From Baylisascaris procyonis (lineage: Eukaryota; Nematoda; Chromadorea; Rhabditida; Ascarididae), in assembly GCA_037389465.1 (NCBI GenBank), contig JAZARR010000019.1, positions 1 through 64,000 of the forward strand: a stretch of DNA of 64,000 bases, in the 5' to 3' direction. The notes beneath the pieces are model-generated. The model ran no database searches, was not told where the DNA came from, and worked only from the letters and a program-made list of their open reading frames with translations. Positions 62,076 through 64,000 of the stretch are shown here, piece after piece (position 1 is the first letter of the stretch; each line of letters begins with the position of its first letter). The position numbers were made by a program, and so were the translations under genes.

Positions 62076-64000
62076 TACGCGTCCCACATATGAAACCATG
62101 AAGGCCGCTGAAATATGAAATCGCAGAAATTCAGAAATCAAATACGATTCAGCGGCTCGTGCTACGCCAAAGAATCCACTGCGTCCGGCACCTTCGCAGA
62201 CGGGAAATGGCGACAACCGTCTGAAAGTACTCAAGGCCCGAACGTGACAGCTCCCCACAGCGCCTCAACAAACGGCGAAAAAATGCAGCCCACGTTAGAA
62301 GAAAGAAATCAGGTTGCACACCTACCAGGCTGACGCAAACCACCCGACAAACTAATTTGAGATACCAGCGCCTAGAAACTGATTTGAGATACGCAACTAG
62401 CTACAAAATTCCCTGGGGCCGCAACCCTCAGCAATCCGTAGAGCGCTAGAAACGCCTGTGCGACCTCTACAAGACAGACGCGGATTCCTTTGTTCACTGG
62501 ACACGCCGCGGCCTGTTGTTTCAACAGGCCTCATTCAGTGTGAGTGGGACGCAAGCAAATCTTTAACCAGCGCCACTCTCGGTTCATCTACTCGGACTTG
62601 GGATCAGCCCCCGAAAAGTCGTTAAATGAAATCCCCAGCTAAAATACCGAGAGTGGCGAAACACAAAGCATGACAACAATTACACCAGCAATGAAACAAT
62701 TACATACTGCAGCAATAACAACAACCATGAAGAAGATTACAGAGAACCAGAAAATGCGAAAATATGTCTCATAGAAAATACAAAATAAAGCAATATAATG
62801 CGGAAAACCATCATCACTTCATCCTCTGGATATTCAAAAGACTCGTCTATCCAGGTGGCGCTTCGAGAATACCGTCCTAGCCGCTTCTCTCGCCTGACCT
62901 CATTATTCTGGCAGCTAGTCCGTACTCCTGCCGTCCTGAAAACACTCGAAGAATACCACACGCAAAGCATATGAGAGCGCATTGTACAACAAGGCCGCAT
63001 GAGGAAATGCTTCGAAAAGGAAATGAAAGCGTTCAATAAAAGTAGAAGAATTTACGCATGTGTGAATAACAGTAGTTCTGCAATTTATGCGATGTTAATT
63101 AGCAATGTGCAAATCCTGCAACCTATAAAAAATCGGTAAGGTTCGGCCAACCTCGGACTAACTACATCACTTAATCTTCAATATCCAAATTTCCGCAATA
63201 AAAACTTAGAGATATGCAACGTACTGCTTCCCGGATTAAAGGGAAAATAAAAGGTGGAAAAGGTACAGTTTTCTATGAAATATGTAGTTCAAGAAAGTCG
63301 TTTTCACATCATCACACTGCTGTAGAAAAAATTTAAAGACATTTTTTCACCACCATTTAGAATGATTTTCTCCAACTCGTGTACCTCGAACGACGAACAA
63401 CTTTTCGTTGTGGAAAGAGTGAGACATTTTAGAAGAATTTAAAAATTCTTACTTTCATTAATGATGTATGCTTCGTAACCAAAAGTGCCCGCTGACGAAG
63501 CGCCTGGTACCTGCAATAAAATAAAGTCACTGAGTGGTGGAAATGTTATCCACCACAACGCAAATCGTTTCAAATGTCTCAACTCAGACAGTTGATATGA
63601 CCGAAGTATGTTGCTCTTGGCAACTAAATGACAACGGATGAAGCAGAAAATAGTACGTTTGAATTGGATATATCTGGAAGAGGTCATCTTCCAAATTCAA
63701 AGTGAATAAAACCTAATTAGTGCCTTTTTCCATGTAAGCACATAACTACTCCAGCTACACATTCTTGAGGTATCAGTTTTAGTGATTACAAAAAGGATAA
63801 GGACCCGGTTCAGATATAACAGGATTAATGAACAAGAGCTGGACCCCTCCCCTCTCCCTCCTCCCCAAAAAAGGGACATAACGGTGGTGCCTGATTAAAT
63901 GAGCATTTGCACTAATTGGTCTCCCCAACATTCCTTAAGACCTTTGATTCATTATGAGGATCAGGAGCGGATAAAAAAGAAGCAGAGAGGATACAATGAC
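62050..64000 (+). repeat. Long direct duplication, copy B (cut by window end)
   Basis: Second copy of 39430-41334 in the same orientation, still matching at the last base of the window. Its left part has an extra segment (about 62340-62380) in which the AATTTGAGATACC motif is repeated. The - strand exon pair of copy A recurs here at about 63510-63453 and 62935-62899. Confidence 0.93.
62899..63510 (-). CDS. Putative exon pair inside duplication copy B
   Basis: Counterpart of the copy A exons, with the same splice sites: VPGASSAGTFGYEAYIINE, then RRQEYGLAARIM. The flanking intron sequence has several amino-acid-changing differences between copies, whereas the exons have one, which mildly supports coding. 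The gene's other exons are not identified. Confidence 0.33.

Noticed and set aside
1..64000. CRISPR arrays, bacterial operons, rRNA genes or spliced-leader RNA genes
   Set aside because: None seen. The tandem repeats present are microsatellites or minisatellites, and the gene structure is eukaryotic throughout.

Overview
This is nuclear DNA of an AT-rich nematode. It has no bacterial operons. Exons are short, and introns begin with gt and end in TTTCAG-like acceptors. (TA)n and (TAAA)n tracts are common. One gene belongs to the nematode-specific MLT-10 moulting family, and AG acceptors lie 9-29 nt upstream of several start codons, as expected if transcripts are spliced-leader trans-spliced. 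I cannot name the species.

Region 1 (1-10.8 kb): exons of an unidentified + strand gene (297-1694), a gene-poor stretch, then a complete two-exon enhancer-of-rudimentary (ERH) gene on the - strand (8655-9420).

Region 2 (10.9-20.6 kb): a complete 11-exon beta-ureidopropionase gene (upb-1) on the + strand. It ends pyrimidine catabolism, and its Glu-Lys-Cys nitrilase triad is intact. A broken LINE reverse-transcriptase tail lies in one intron.

Region 3 (24.8-37.2 kb): a complete 11-exon MLT-10-like gene on the + strand. It has a signal peptide and a C-terminal exon of about fourteen repeated [hydrophobic]-Ser-Pro units.

Region 4 (37.7-64 kb): a different landscape with tandem repeats, minisatellites, a tRNA-like element and a long direct duplication. 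The two copies lie about 22.67 kb apart (39.4-41.3 kb and 62.0 kb to the window end). Between them are compact, short-exon genes on both strands that I do not recognise. I built them by joining exons whose splice phases agree. The best is an 8-exon - strand gene (47.3-51.6 kb) whose N-terminus looks like an OTU fold lacking its catalytic Cys, followed by a C2H2 zinc finger. Others are a 4-exon gene (42.3-43.0 kb) with a decayed inverted copy beside it, a divergent + strand gene starting at 51.8 kb, and a two-exon secreted-peptide candidate at 61.1-61.4 kb.

Regions 1-3 hold unrelated housekeeping and cuticle genes, with no sign that they work together. All exon models were made by eye. The conserved genes are secure. 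The models in region 4 rest on open frames, splice signals and phase agreement only.
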